Assembly (NCBI GenBank): GCA_963978905.1
Contig: OZ022256.1
Coordinates: forward strand, 22,569,743-22,633,742
Length of the DNA stretch: 64,000 nt
Direction: 5' to 3'
From: Trichostrongylus colubriformis
Lineage: Eukaryota; Nematoda; Chromadorea; Rhabditida; Trichostrongylidae
Shown here: in pieces, positions 10,781 to 22,561 of the stretch
Position numbering within the stretch: the first letter of the stretch is position 1
How the letters are laid out: each line of letters opens with the position of its first letter
Program-made: the position numbers and the translations under genes
Notes under the pieces: model-generated
Told to the model about the DNA's origin: nothing
Databases searched by the model: none
The model's input: the letters and a program-made list of their open reading frames with translations, nothing else

Positions 10781-12026
10781 TCGAGCTAGCTGCAGCAACG
10801 TCTCCATTTGTCCCTGTCGTGAGCCAAAGCAGCCCAGTGAACCTTTCTGATTCCAAGAACACGTAGCGACTCGTTCCCTTCGCGCAGAGCTTTCCTTAAG
10901 AGGTCTGACCATTGGGCTGGCGGTCGTCCAGGTGTACGTTTGACGTCCTGAGGGATCCACTCGGTAACCGCTCTGGTACAATGGTCACCACGATATCGCA
11001 TGACGTGCCAGCCCATCTAATCTTTGATTCCTTGCCAAGTACGACGGCGTCCCTGATCTTTGATCGACGACGGAGTTCGCAACTCCGGATTTCCCTCTGC
11101 ACTTGCGTATATCGAGATACTCCGAACATCGTCTTTCCGATGGGGCGTTGGATGACGCTAACCGAATGCTCCTCCTGCTTACGTAGAGTCCATGTCTCGC
11201 GTGTGTTAAGGCAGGGAGGACAGCGGAATCGAAGAGGTGGGCGCGAAGCCGGATGTACTTCGTCTCCCTCACTACTCCCTCGATGGTCTTGAAGGCTCCC
11301 CAAGCTGCTCTTTTCCTCCTGCTCAGCTCTGATGCTGAATCGTTCATCATAGTGACTTCCCGACCTAAGTTCTCATAGCTGAAGCATTCAGTGACGTTCG
11401 TTCCGTTGAGCGTGAATGGGACATTGGGTATCAACCCGTTTCTCATGAACATCGTCCTCGTCAGGTTCAGCTGCAGACCAATTTTCCCACACTCGCAGTC
11501 GAAATCGGCGAGCATCCGCTTCGCTTGCTGGATAGTCGGTGTTATAAGCACAATGTCGTCAGCGAAGCCGAGGTCGTGTAGATGCCGGCCATCGACCTTC
11601 ACTCCCATTTTCCCATTCCAAATGACGCATGACGTATTCCAGAGCATAACAGTTTAGACGAGATGGTGTCGCCTTGTCGAACCCCCCTCTTCACGTGATG
11701 ACTCCTTGTAGAATGGCGAGTTTCTAGTCGTGAAGGCTGTGGAGCGCTTTGATAAACGCTTCTGTCTCAAAGGAGTCAAAGGCTTCCTTCAAATTAATGA
11801 ATGTGAAACATAACGGCATCTTGTACTCTCGCGACACTTCAAAGAGCCTAGTGACAGTGTGGACGTGATCGATCATACTGAAACCTCTCCGAAACCCTGC
11901 TTGCTCGCATGGCTGTCCTTCGTCCAAAGTTCTCCCGATCCTATTGAAATGACACGAGTGAAGAGCTTGTAGACTACAGACAGCAGGTAGACTGGAGGAT
12001 AATTGCCAATGTCACGTGGATCTCCC

Positions 12027-12420
12027 TGGATAGTGTGTAGGTGTTCCGACCAGTGCTCCGGGAGGTCAGGTCAAAAGTGTTGTTTGGTGGGTAATTCACA
12101 ATAGAAAGGACGGAATTGACATTCTTGTGAGACTGAAACCTGGTATAATAGACTGTTACAGTAGCTACTTTGACCTTCACCATGACCGCATCTGCTTTCA
12201 GAAATTGTATTGAAGGGAAGGTGGTTTAACTCAATCATTCAAGTAACGAAGTAACAAGTATCATCTACCTTTGTTATTCAATTCCTTTCTTTGACATAAG
12301 TAGACCAGCAAAGTAGCCAAGATCTTGAAACCGGTAGTAAATCAATCGTCTCGTGAAGCAAACCCACTCGTGTGTGATCTGACCCCACGCTAATCACCGG
12401 AACACTTGCAACACACCCGA
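12027..12420. mobile_element. MITE family D inserted in the RTE reverse transcriptase (394 bp)
   Basis: Flanked by the 7-bp duplication ATCTCCC at 12020-12026 and 12421-12427. Its ends are loosely inverted: GTGTAGGTGTTCCGACC on the left and GGAACACTTGCAACACACCC on the right. Without it the RTE reading (…LLYKKGD then RDIGNY…) becomes continuous. The right half matches 28911-29060 in opposite orientation, and the end motif recurs at 53854-54096. Confidence 0.75.
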
Positions 12421-12567
12421 ATCTCCCTTCTTATACAGCAACACGGTCCTGCTGGTTTTCCACGATGTGGGTAACTTGCCTTCCGACAGGTAAAGTGTGA
12501 AGAGTTGGGCCAGTGTTTTGACGATCACTAGTAGGAGATTCTTCAGATGTTCCGGTGATCCTGTCGG

Positions 12568-12581
12568 GGGGGGGGGGGGGT
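12568..12581. repeat. Poly-G homopolymer inside the LINE
   Basis: A run of about 14 G inside the decayed RTE RT region. It creates an artificial proline run on the minus strand. Similar runs occur at 6049, 26383, 42259 and 44621. Confidence 0.85.
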
Positions 12582-13991
12582 GCTATACCATTCTTCACCG
12601 ACGAAATGGCGTGTCGGACTTCGCAAGGGAGAACTAATGGTACAACATATCCATCCTGCTTCAGACTACCCCTGGGCAGCTGGATATGGCTATCGAAGAG
12701 ATCCGAGTAGAAGTCGTAGATAACCTTCCCCATTGCCTTTCGGGAAGCAGTAACTGTACCGTCCAGACGCCGGAAATCGGTCATTTAGGCCTTATAATTG
12801 GCGAACCTTCGGCGAGTATTGCGGATGCTCCTTCCAGCTGTGCTGCTTCAGCCAGCACTGCTGCTCTTCTCTCCTTGAAATCTTCTTTTATAGCCTCTTT
12901 GCTTTGCTTCGCAAGTTCGGACGTGTCAGTTGGTAATCGCTGCGGCTCATGCGGCCCCCGTTGGCGTACCATCTCGAGAGTTTTCAAAGAGAGACCCATC
13001 TTGATGACTTTCGAACCCTCTGACCTCCTGACACTATCGTGAACATGCTCAAAAAGGCGGTTGTACTCGTTGACGATGTTTTTGATAAGGGAATCCTCCC
13101 ATACTACGAGAGAAACGAAGTGTTCCTGGTTGATGATTGTCTCGGGTCTTCGCTCCATGAATTTCGCGGCTCTCTCTCCACGTATCTAAAGAGGAATTTT
13201 GCGCGGATGTGTCAATGGTCTGATCCCGTATAGAACTTCGGAATAACAGCGGCGTCGGTCATGCAAAACATTCGAATGTGATCGATTTCATCATGGAATT
13301 GCATCGCTCCCAGGTCAATCGCAGATGAGAGGGCTCTGAAACTGTGAGTTGCCATGGATGGAGTTGATCGACATAGTGAACTCGGACAGCCTTTCATTCC
13401 ATTCCGTTTCGTAAGTCCCGATGTGAAGCTCAATGTCCGATCTTCTAGGGCCGATCATGGCGTTGAATTCGCCGACGATGACCTCGAATAAGGTGTGGTC
13501 TTCCGTCTAGAAATTCTTCATTTCCACATAAAATGCTTAGAGCTCGTCCTCGTCGTAGCTTGATGTTGGTGCGTAGGCGACGAAGATGGTCAAAGCCGGG
13601 ATGAAACCGGCGTGTTGACGACCACACCGCCAACGCCTCTCCTGTCACATGTTCTTAGGACAGTTCTTCATCAGTCTCGTACACGGCGTCTAGCGGGGGA
13701 TGCCTCCTCGTCTCGGTCAGTCCGATGACGTCTTACTTGATCTTCGTGGCTTGCATCATCAGATCTTCGATACTCGCTTCCGATGAGAGGGTGCGTGCGT
13801 TGTAACCACAGATCGCCATCTTAGTCCTTCTCAATTTAGGCAGCCTGTTGTAGCTATGAATTTAGCAGCTTCTATCGAGCGGTCCTTTCCAGTGCTGCCG
13901 TATTGGAAGCTTCATCAGGTTCAGAGCGAGGAGACCTATCCTTACTGTGTTTCTGGCAAGATGGAGACCCGCGAGTAGCTTGCTAGGCTCA

Positions 13992-15149
13992 CAAGGGAGG
14001 GTCAGTCCGGCCTTTTGCGATGGGATGTATACCACTGTACTCGCTTTGGGACGAGAAACTCAAATCTGCCTTCCAAATTTGCGAAACGATTCTGTGAGCA
14101 AAGTTATGAAGGGTAGTCTCCCGACATGGTCGACTCTCTCTCTCTCGCATGTTCGCATGAGTGGACGTGGAATGCTAGCACAGCAAGGTGAGTTGTGGTG
14201 TACTGGATACGATGGTTGTTTCACAGGAGATGGGTCGCAGGTTCGGATCCTTTGTGCAACTGCTCTTTTGCTTTTTCTCCCTTCAGCTCATATGAACCCA
14301 GAAAGTGCGTATCAGTAAGTATTTGAAAGGTTTACCTCTTCATTCAACATCAAGAGGGGACAAAATTTCACGTTTCCTGATTTATGCATTTTTTCAAGAC
14401 TTTCATTTATAGAGGGCATGTGGTACGTTATATCCTGTAGACTTGAACAGAGCTACAGTTGTACAGATAAGTCTTATTCCTGGTATGCGGCGGGATATTT
14501 TAGTGCACACCCTGGCGAATATGAAACACCTCTTCAATATTGTTTCCCATCTGAAGTGGTTGAGGGCTCCGACTGCTGTGTGTGTGGAAATTTTTTCTTT
14601 ATTCGTTGTGCACACTGTGAGAGATTGTACTGTTTCGCCCACTTTGTGCAGGAATACCACATGTGTTCGTAAATTACTGGTTTTCAAATATTCTTGTATC
14701 TCCTATTCACCATATGCCCTCTATAAATGAAAGTCTTGAAAAAATGCATAAATCAGGAAACGTGAAATTTTGTCCCCTCTTGATGTTGAATGATGAGGTA
14801 AACCTTTCAAATACTTACTAATACGCACTTTCTGGGTTCATATGAGCTGAAGGGAGAAAAAGCAAAAGGGCAGTCGCACAAAGGATCCGAACCTGCGACC
14901 CATCTCCTGCGAAACAACCATCGTATCCAGTACACCACAACTCACCTTGCTGTGCTAGCATTCCACGTCCACTCATGCGAACATGCGAGAGAGAGAGAGT
15001 CGACCATGTCGGGAGACTACCCTTCATAACTTTGCTCACAGAATCGTTTCGCAAATTTGGAAGGCAGATTTGAGTTTCTCGTCCCAAGACGACTACAGTG
15101 GTATACATCCCATCGCAAAAGGCCGGACTGACCTGATGACCCTCCCTTG
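13992..15149. mobile_element. Foldback element with ~430-bp arms and TCA target duplication
   Basis: Left arm 13992-14419 and right arm 14711-15149 are near-exact reverse complements, with an 8-bp indel near the outer right end. The terminus is CAAGGGAGGGTCA. It is flanked by TCA at 13989-13991 and 15150-15152. The uninterrupted target AGGCTCAGTCG is present at about 43828 in the related LINE fragment, which proves the boundaries. The ~290-bp centre carries one Cys/His-rich ORF (next entry). A 3-bp duplication fits Harbinger- or CACTA-like families, but the termini match neither that I know. Confidence 0.88.
14418..14672 (+). CDS. Cys/His-rich 84-aa ORF in foldback centre, function unknown
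   Basis: The open frame fills the single-copy centre of the foldback. The C-terminal half has a zinc-binding pattern: CCVCG, then CAHCERLYCFAHF, then YHMC, ending at the stop. Such Cys-x2-Cys / Cys-x2-Cys-x4-Cys / His clusters sit at the C-terminus of several DNA transposases (piggyBac-like proteins among them), so this may be the surviving last exon of the element's transposase. Equally it could be a captured host exon. No catalytic residues are visible, and the ATG lies at the arm/centre boundary, so a larger spliced protein in intact relatives is possible. Confidence 0.45.
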   Translation: MWYVISCRLEQSYSCTDKSYSWYAAGYFSAHPGEYETPLQYCFPSEVVEGSDCCVCGNFFFIRCAHCERLYCFAHFVQEYHMCS

Positions 15150-15560
15150 TCAGTCGTGAGGGCTGGGTTTACTCCTGGTAGTTGGCCACGTTATCCCGAG
15201 GTGGATTTGGGGCGTATTCATTAGAACCCCGGATCGCCTTCCATGTACGTTCCAGTAGATAGAATGCAAGCTTTTGACTGGACCGAATGCAGGATACCAA
15301 CTGCACCATACAGAACGCACCTACACGTATGCAAAAAACGACTGTATGGATACAGAGGGTATGAATCAGCCCAGCACAGCAAACAGGAATTCCATCCCCT
15401 GAATCCACCTGCGTCTCAGGGCAGGTACATGGTGGCTTTTGGTCCGCGATTAGCCGCTTATCGGCCACCTAGGGTCGCGCCACATAGCCTTGCCACGTAA
15501 CGACTCGAGATCCTTCAACGAGCCAAGCCTCTCGGTAAAGGAGATCCTTGACAGGCTAAG

Positions 15561-15879
15561 TAATTGAAGTAACTGGAGGCGATTGCAATCTTCTTATCAA
15601 GTCTTGCATGGCTGAACAAACTATCATGATGCGAGCAGAGCGCTGCAAGCAGATCTAACCGTCATTGGATGCAGTCGCAGAGCTCCGATTATTGGGCCGA
15701 TGAGTGACACCAGTGAGTACCTGCATAAGTGCGAATTTGACTAAGTTACTCCTTTTCAACTAGCATGTGCGTAGCTCGCAGCTCATCAGTGCTATATGAC
15801 GTGCGAAGCACATTGCGTAGGTAAAACCCGTGCATGAATTAGGAGGCATTATATCGTTTTCAATAAGGGATGAAAGGGA
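15561..15879. other. Unassigned stretch with short dispersed match
   Basis: A segment around 15795 (GACGTGCGAAGCACATTGCG...AAAAC) resembles 8826-8855 (GATGTGCGCGGTACATCGCG...AAAAC). Otherwise nothing recognised. Confidence 0.4.
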
Positions 15880-15904
15880 AATTCACACTGGAGCAACAAC
15901 TTCA

Positions 15905-17597
15905 TCGGATGATACTGTCACGCGAAAACTTTTTGAAATGCTTGCTTCTAGGCTGCAAACTAGCCGAAGACAAAGGTCAGAAACACCTTTTTTATAATTT
16001 TTAATGTGTTCTGGTTCCTTCTGTATTCCTCAGTTGTTTTCAGAGACAATGTGAAGCACGACAAGGGACCAAAATTATCGTGGGCTGTGCCTTTGAAGTA
16101 TGCTAAGTGCAGCTCAGACATGCTAGCGATTTTACCCGGTCTTCGGGCCTTTCTGAGCAGAGCCATGAATTTCGTTGAGAGCACCGCTTTCTCTTAGCAC
16201 ACCCGGCCCACTGAAGGAGGGTTTCTTTCGACCTACTTAGCTCATCATTCTTGTCTCTCTTCTGAGACCAAGTATTAAGTTTTCCGCTTCTGAGCAGAAG
16301 ATTCGATCGCATGCTGCTCTTATCGTGGGCGAAATTTTGCGCATGCGTTGGATGGGCATATCTTGGTCCATATATCACCCATTTCAAACTCGACCAGACC
16401 CCTCCACGCTTATTCCAGCTAATGCCGAGTTTCAGATGGACAGACAGTGAACAAACCAATAAAGCATCAGTTTACTGGTTAGATAGATGTCTGTCAAACA
16501 CGACCTCGTTATTTAGGTGTAAGATTCAACTAGAAACGATTATTACTCTGCACTCTATTATCTTCCCAAAACATTCAGAGAGCAGTTCGGATCGATATGT
16601 TTGTATCCAAACCCTATCACCCATACAAAAATCCCAATTTGGAAATTGTAGCTGGGATGATGCCCATTTTGAAGTTGGGATAGGGGATAAGTTGGGTACA
16701 ACATATACATAGAGCTTCAACGAACTTCAGCTGAAGACCGCACAGAACCAACATCTGAATCGTTTACCGAAAGTTCACGGCAATGAGCGAGGTTTGATTG
16801 CGGTTTCAGAGCAAAGAGTGAGTGAGGTAATCTTGGGGTGAGTCCTCATTGCTACTACGAAATCGCAGTTGGTGCAGGCACGATGATTTCTTTTTCAGAT
16901 CTGCGCTAATTTTTCCTTTACCCAGTGTGGCCCATTGCCTGTTCCCAGCCCTCCGCTCAATACCCACTTATTTCGATCGACACCCGCCGATTGAATACCA
17001 ACTTATACAGATGCCATTGAGTGCTGCAGATCATGAGCCATTTCCACAGTTTCCCACACAAATCGGCCTTCCTGAAAGGAATCGTTCACGGAAATCCCGT
17101 TATCCTAATTCCCTTCAGAATTAGTGCATTGAATAAAACACTCCAAGGAAAACACAAAAAAAGTCAAAGATCCCTTTTGTTCCGATTAAAATTTTGAAAA
17201 TATGAAGAAGATGGAGTTTGTTTGAATTCCCACCGAAAGATCTTGCAGCAGTCACCGATGAGCTAATAGTTACTTGACGGTCGGTGACACAGATTGCAAT
17301 TGCGCGCGTTTCTTCGCGCTCAGTTGCTGTCTGCGCCTCCGACCGCCGTCCCCGATCGCGCATTTGCTCCTCAGCTCTCCATGGCCGACACTTACCTGGA
17401 CGCCACACCCAGTCGGCCCCAGACTTTGAGGGGCTATATCTCAGCCGTATCAAAACTTTTTCGCGGGAAACTTAGCGTGCGGCCCTCAGTAAGCTGAGGG
17501 AACAAAAGTATATGGGTTACCGAGGAGCTTTTTTTCCGTGGATTCCCTTAACGCTCTAATGAGCTGTTATCATTCCCGCTCATACGCTATTGATGTA
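15905..17597 (+). repeat. Large inverted duplication, left arm part 1
   Basis: Reverse-complementary to about 30480-31870 over several hundred bases, with clear colinear blocks: 16100-16200 with 31640-31740, 16260-16400 with 31440-31600, 16790-16880 with 31000-31090, 16920-17060 with 30565-30720, and the AGCTGTTATCATT...ACGCTATTGATG block at 17558-17597 with 30508-30550. About 450 bp (17100-17555) have no counterpart. Continues at 23798 after the mariner. No coding function recognised. Confidence 0.7.
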
Positions 17598-17673
17598 TTA
17601 GGTCGTTCGGAAAGAAATGCGCGTTTAGTCCAAAAAATTCCATATTATAAAAACGGAATTAAACAAGATTATT

Positions 17674-18057
17674 TCAAAAACTGATCTCCGTTACTATCAA
17701 TGACTTGTTGCCAACGTTTATGGGAAGAATAGATTCCTTTTTTGAAGAACTCGGCCGGCTGTGACTCAAAGAAGTTGGACACCCGGAGCTGCGGTTAATG
17801 AACTTTCTCTCGGTCAGCAAGTGCGGCATCGACCGGAACAGATGGTAATCGGATGGTGCCACGCCTGGGCTGTATGGCAGATGAGGCAGGACTTCCCAGC
17901 ACAATTCCTCAAATTTTTCTAAAGTGATTTTCGCGACATGTGGACGAGCGTTGTCGTGGAGGAATTTTGTAGACGTCGATTGACACCTTGACGACGCAGT
18001 GCTTGATCCACTCAGTTGAACTTTGTAGATATCCGCCGTAACTGTTTGACCCGAATC
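17674..18057 (-). pseudogene. mariner transposase, C-terminal part
   Basis: Minus-strand frame with DSGQTVTADIY, then LHDNARPHV (second catalytic Asp) and, 34 residues later, the Asp of VAPSDYHLF. This is the DD34D spacing of true mariners. It runs to the element's 3' end. The remainder of the gene is beyond the nested insertion at 23336-23620. No continuous ORF exists even after the insertion is removed. Confidence 0.9.
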
Positions 18058-18176
18058 TACAGGGGGTGCCAAAAAAAGTAATTTTGCCCACGGCTCACAT
18101 CTGCCAATTATACAAAACATAGGGAAACGAAAGAAATAAAAGTATTGGGGCAAAATATTCCCGAAATGTTCCTCTA

Positions 18177-18326
18177 TGTTGTGTACGCAGAGCTGTGTGG
18201 ACTGCTTTATTGAGTTCGGAGACGACAGGACAATGAACTGAACCTTACTCCATTCTGGAGGCTTATATAACCGACTTGTTTTGAAAACAACATTTGATAC
18301 ACATGTGATAGTGGAGGGATACAACA
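18177..18326 (-). repeat. 3' LTR (150 bp)
   Basis: TG...CA-ended direct repeat, identical by eye to 22562-22711. A TATATAA box-like segment lies inside. Confidence 0.95.
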
Positions 18327-18341
18327 CCTCCCTTTTTTTTT
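18327..18341 (-). promoter_or_regulatory. Polypurine tract
   Basis: On the minus strand a run of A followed by GGGAGG abuts the 3' LTR, the expected plus-strand priming site for an LTR retroelement. Confidence 0.85.
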
Positions 18342-18365
18342 ACAAACAACAACAAGTCTTATTGA

Positions 18366-21300
18366 TCACATGGTATCACGCTGACGATACGTCTTCCGGT
18401 GTGGATCTATTTGAAGTTGTTCTGGAGGTCTCCGCATGCGTGTCGATCTTCGTGGTTCATTCCTGATGGTTGGATGTGTTGCTTGTTCGTCGGCCTCGTC
18501 TGAAGCTTGGAGAGCAGCTGATGATTGCCGCTGTGGGTGGAATGTTTCCATGATTGCATCCGTGTCTTGGACTTGCACCTTTGTGTCATTGTGGTAACGC
18601 AGCCGAAGTTGATTGGCGTGTCTGATCCATGTTGTATTTCCGAGAAGAACTTTGTAGAGTACTCGTCCTATCCGTCTGAGTATCTTTCCGTTGCACCATC
18701 ATTTTGACTGATTTCCTTCGTACTGGCGTACCCAAACTGGATCTCCTGGATTGAATGTGCGTTTTCTGGCGCCGTACTGCTTGTTGAACTGCGATTCCAT
18801 TGATGTGTTTGGTCTGGATTTTCTCTGTGGGGTTGGCTTAAGTAGAGAAAGATCGATCCTCAGTTTTACCGATGAAAAGTTCAGCTGGAGAGCTTCCCTT
18901 CAGTGTCGGGCACGGGGTTGACCTATATGTCAGGAGAAAATTCTGCAAATTTTCGGACATTGTTCCTTCTCCTTTAAGCTTCAACATCGTCCTTTCGAAA
19001 GTGTCGGCGAATCTTTCCGCCTGCCCATTGGATTGTGGGTGATAGGGTGGCGAGAAGAGATGCTGGATACCGTGACTGGTACAGAAAATTTCGAACTGGG
19101 ACGAAGCGAATTGGGTTCCATTGTCGGTGACAAGGGTTTCTGGCATCCCATATCTGGCGAATGTCTGTTGTAGTAGAGCAATTGTTGTTTCCGTCGTCGT
19201 GCGGTTTGTACTGAATATTTCTGGCCATTTCGAAAAGGCATCCACAATCACTAGGAAGTAGGTTCCTTCGAAGGGTCCGGCGAAATCGACATGAATACGA
19301 GTCCAGGGTTTGTCTGGTTGGGACCATGAAGCGAGTGTGGTTTTGACTGGGAGTTTTGCGACAGTCGAGCATTTTGTGCAGTGGTGCACAATATCTTCGA
19401 TTTCTTTATCAATTCCTGGCCAGTAAACATAGCTGCGAGCTAAAGCCTTCATTCGAACGATTCCAGGATGTCCACTGTGTAGTTGTGTGAGGACTCGTGA
19501 CCGGAGAGATGCAGGAATTACCACACTATCTGAGTATAAGAGGCATCCGTTCAGGGTTGAGAGGGCATAACGGCGATTGTAGAAGCTCAGCAAGTCGGGA
19601 TCTGTTATTTCTGTGGGCCAAGCTCCTTTGATATACCGAGTGACTTGCTGTAGGAGACGATCCTTAACTGTTGATTCCTTGATTTCATTAGCTGTGATTG
19701 GTAAGGCTTGAATTGAATTGGCGAATGTGTGAGTGATGTCTTCTTCAACAGAAATAGAGGCGATTACTTGATCTTCTTCTTGGACAGACTGGGTTGCGAT
19801 TAGACGTGAAAGAGCATCTGCTTGACCAAAGCTTGTGGTTGATCGGTATTGAATGCTGAAGTCGTAGGCTAGGAGTGTTGTTGCCCATCTTTGTAGTCGA
19901 TTTGCAGTGTAGATGGGGATACCCTTCTTGGAACCAAATATAGCCAGTAGAGGCTTATGATCCGTCAGCAGGATGAATTTCCTTCCGAGAGCATTCTGTG
20001 GAACTTTTGCACAGCGAATACAAGCGCGAGCCCTTCTTTTTCAATTTGGCTGTAGTTTTTCTCTGCTGGTAGTAGTGAGCGAGAAGCATGGGCAATTGCT
20101 TCCTCGGATCCATCTTTGTAGCGATGTGAGGTAACTGCGCCCAAACCATAATTCGAAGCGTCGGCGGCCACGATGATATCCTGAGTTGGATCGTAATGGG
20201 CGAGCAGAAGATCAGATTCGAGGATTGCCTTTGCCCTAATGAAACTGTCTTCGCAATCCTTGGTCCACTTGAATTTCGCATTCTTCGCTAGCAAAACGTC
20301 GAGTAGAGCACGGAGCCTCCTCATTTCTTTGACAAAATTGCCATAGTAGCTCAGAAGTCCTAGAAAAGATCGTAATTGCGACAGGTTCTTCGGAGCTGGC
20401 ATCTTTTTGATGGCATCTATTTTCTCCGGATCGGGGAGTCGGCCGTGCTTGTCGATGATATAACCAAGATAAGTAACAGAAGGAGTTGCGAATTGACACT
20501 TCTCCAAGCGGACGTGGAGGCCACTTTCTGCAATTCGATTGAAGAAAGCGTTGAGGTTTCTCTGGTGTTCCTCCAGGGTGCGTCCTACGATGATAACATC
20601 GTCCAGGTAGGCTATGACACCTTGTAAGCCACTTAGAGTAGTATCCATTATCTGTTGAAATATGGCTGGAGCGGATTTGACGCCAAAAGGTAGTCTGTTG
20701 TATTGATATAGTCCTCGGTGGGTGTTGATTGTTAGCAACTGTTTTGACTGTTGATCGATCTCAATTTGGAGGTAGGCGTCCGCAAAGTCGATGTGGGAAA
20801 AATACTGTCCACCCGTGAGTGTCGCGAAGATGTCTTCAGGCAGTGGTAGCGGGTACTGATGCAAATCTAAAGCATCGTTTAGCCCTGTGGAGAAATCGGC
20901 GCAGATCCGTAGTGATCCATTTGCCTTTTTCACAATGACTATTGGCACAGCCCATTCAGAGTAGTTGGTTTTTGAAATCACTCCGTTTGCTTCGAGCCTA
21001 TCAAGCTCTTTTTCCACTGCTGTAAGAGCTGCATATGGTACCGGTCGTTTTGGGCGGAATATTGGTTTAGTGCCAGGCTTGAGGTGAAGAGTAGCCTTTG
21101 AATGCTTGTATAGCCCAAGGCCGCTATTGAAAACTCCTGGGTGAGTTTCTTGTAGTTTTCTAGCTATCTTGTCGCCGTTTAAGCACGAGCTATTGAAGTT
21201 GATGGCGGCGGATGCTTCTCGATCCGTGCGGGGAAGAGAATCCATAATGCTATATATTCCCATCTTGGAAATCCATTCTGAGCCTAGTAGATTTGGCTGA

Positions 21301-22549
21301 GTTCGTCCGACGTAAAATACACCTTGAGCTGATGCAGAATTGAAACTGTAAGTGCATTTACGCTGACCAAGAAAGTGAATGCGATCTCCTGATGCACTGT
21401 GGGCTATCAGTGTTGCAGGCTGTAGCTGAGGCCTGCCCATAGATTTCCATGTCGATTCATTGATGACTGTGATGTCCGCTGCGGTGTCTACTCGGAAATG
21501 GATAGGCTTGTCATCCACCAGGATTGTTGCGAATCGCCGATATGAGCAATCTATCTTTGACACTTTGAAGACTGCATCGGATCGCGTGATTGGCTTCGTT
21601 GAACGTTGTTTGGAGCGTTTTGCTTGAATTCTGGATTGACAAAATCCATCTTTGTGACCTATCTTTTGACATTCGGAGCATTTGTGCCGTCTATATGAGC
21701 AGTGTCGCACGGAATGCATTGCTCCGCAAAGCCAGCATGGAGAGGGAGGGGGTTTCGATGAGAAACCCCAACGGTATTCGTTCTTGTTGTGGGCTAAACG
21801 AGAGGGTTTACTCGATTGAGGTTGCTTGTGTTGGCGTCTTGGGTTGAAATGATTGACTGCATGCACATTGGCTTTTCCGTCCTCGACCATTTTGGTGTCC
21901 TGCTTCAGGTTTACGAGGCGCTTGCATTCTTCTGTAAGTGACTGAACCGTGCATTTGGGGTTGGCTTCGATCTTATCGAGTAATTTTAGCCGTATAAAAG
22001 CATCATCACTAGATTGTAAACCACTCACGAAGATGAGGCACTTGAACTGGTTGTCATCACATTCGGATAGCTTGAATTTTTCACATTCACGATTGACACG
22101 TCCGGCGTAGGTGATGAAGTCGTCACTTGGATCCTTGGCTAGCTTCATGCAGGCGTAGCGACGGCTGAACAGCGACTGCTGTGGTCCGAACAGATCCGTT
22201 AGAGTGGAGACAGCTTCATCGAATTTGATATCCCTTGGTGTCTTCGGCAAAATGTAGTTCGCATACTTCTCATAGGCTGCAGGATTTAACTTGTGCAGGA
22301 GAAGGCGAACCCGTGCTGGTTCATCGAGTACTTGCGCTTCCACTGTGAAGGTATCCAGGTGCCTGCGGTACCATGCCTCGAAAGTGAGGTCCGCATCGGG
22401 ATCATATGTGAACTCAGTGATTCGTCCTGCGAGCATGTCGAAGGTTCTGCTTGGATCGGCTGTTGCTAGGTTCCTTGCTGTGCCTGCTTCAGTGCTTCCG
22501 TTAATGCCACCAAGAGCTGCTGGAACTGCTGCTCGGTCCTGGTAGTCAT
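18366..22549 (-). pseudogene. gag-pol polyprotein of the LTR element, frameshifted
   Basis: One frame is open from within the 5' LTR to 19965. It covers gag (DLTFEAWYRRHLDTF), two CCHC knuckles (C-x2-C-x3-H-x4-C and C-x2-C-x4-H-x4-C, ~21640-21735), an aspartic protease (VDTAADITVI, ~21480), RT (FADAYLQIEI and YLDD at 20598-20609) and the start of RNase H. Near 19990 the frame shifts. The next frame is open to 18838 and holds the HHCC zinc region and integrase D,D,E (HVDFAGP, TDNGTQF, NGQAERF). A second shift near 18850 and an in-frame TGA near 18712 precede the C-terminal tail ending near 18366. The first ATG inside the LTR leads to an early TAG in a third frame, so the gag start is also broken. 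A sequencing-error origin of some lesions is possible. Confidence 0.9.
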
Positions 22550-22560
22550 CCTGATCGCCA
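22547..22560 (-). promoter_or_regulatory. Putative primer-binding site
   Basis: TGGCGATCAGGATG lies one base inside the 5' LTR on the minus strand and begins with TGG, as tRNA-primed sites do. The matching tRNA was not identified. An ATG (rc of 22547-22549) overlaps it. Confidence 0.55.
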
Positions 22561-22561
22561 C

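Larger units (their letters stand above)
10786..13819 (-). pseudogene. RTE-type LINE, endonuclease + reverse transcriptase, decayed
   Basis: Read on the minus strand. The apurinic-type endonuclease start is near 13819 (MAICGYNARTLSS, later GLTETRR), followed by stops and frameshifts. 13158-12781 gives the linker region (SLIKNIVNEYNRLFEHVHDS...). 12784-12431 gives the start of RT (AISSVKNGIA). 11927-11724 gives QAGFRRGFS and LKEAFDS. 11647-10985 gives the catalytic FADDIVLIT motif and GLQLNLTRTMFM. 11016-10786 gives the RTE C-terminal region (AVTEWIPQDVKRTPGRPPAQWSD). A MITE interrupts RT at 12027-12420, and the part of RT between QAGF and FADD is shortened. The family assignment rests on motif order and on the C-terminal TWTLRK...IRWAG pattern. 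Confidence 0.88.
13820..15560 (-). other. RTE 5' region, split by a foldback insertion
   Basis: 13825-13991 and 15150-15560 together match the fragment at 43664-44010. Landmarks are CAGCCTGTTGTAGCT, GAGACCCGCGAGTAGCTTG, GTAGTTGGCCACGTTATC, CCCCTGAATCCACCTGCG and GAGATCCTTCAACGAG. The stretch 15200-15395 is absent from the 43.7-kb copy. This is taken as the untranslated leader of the minus-strand LINE because it lies directly upstream of the endonuclease start. Confidence 0.7.
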
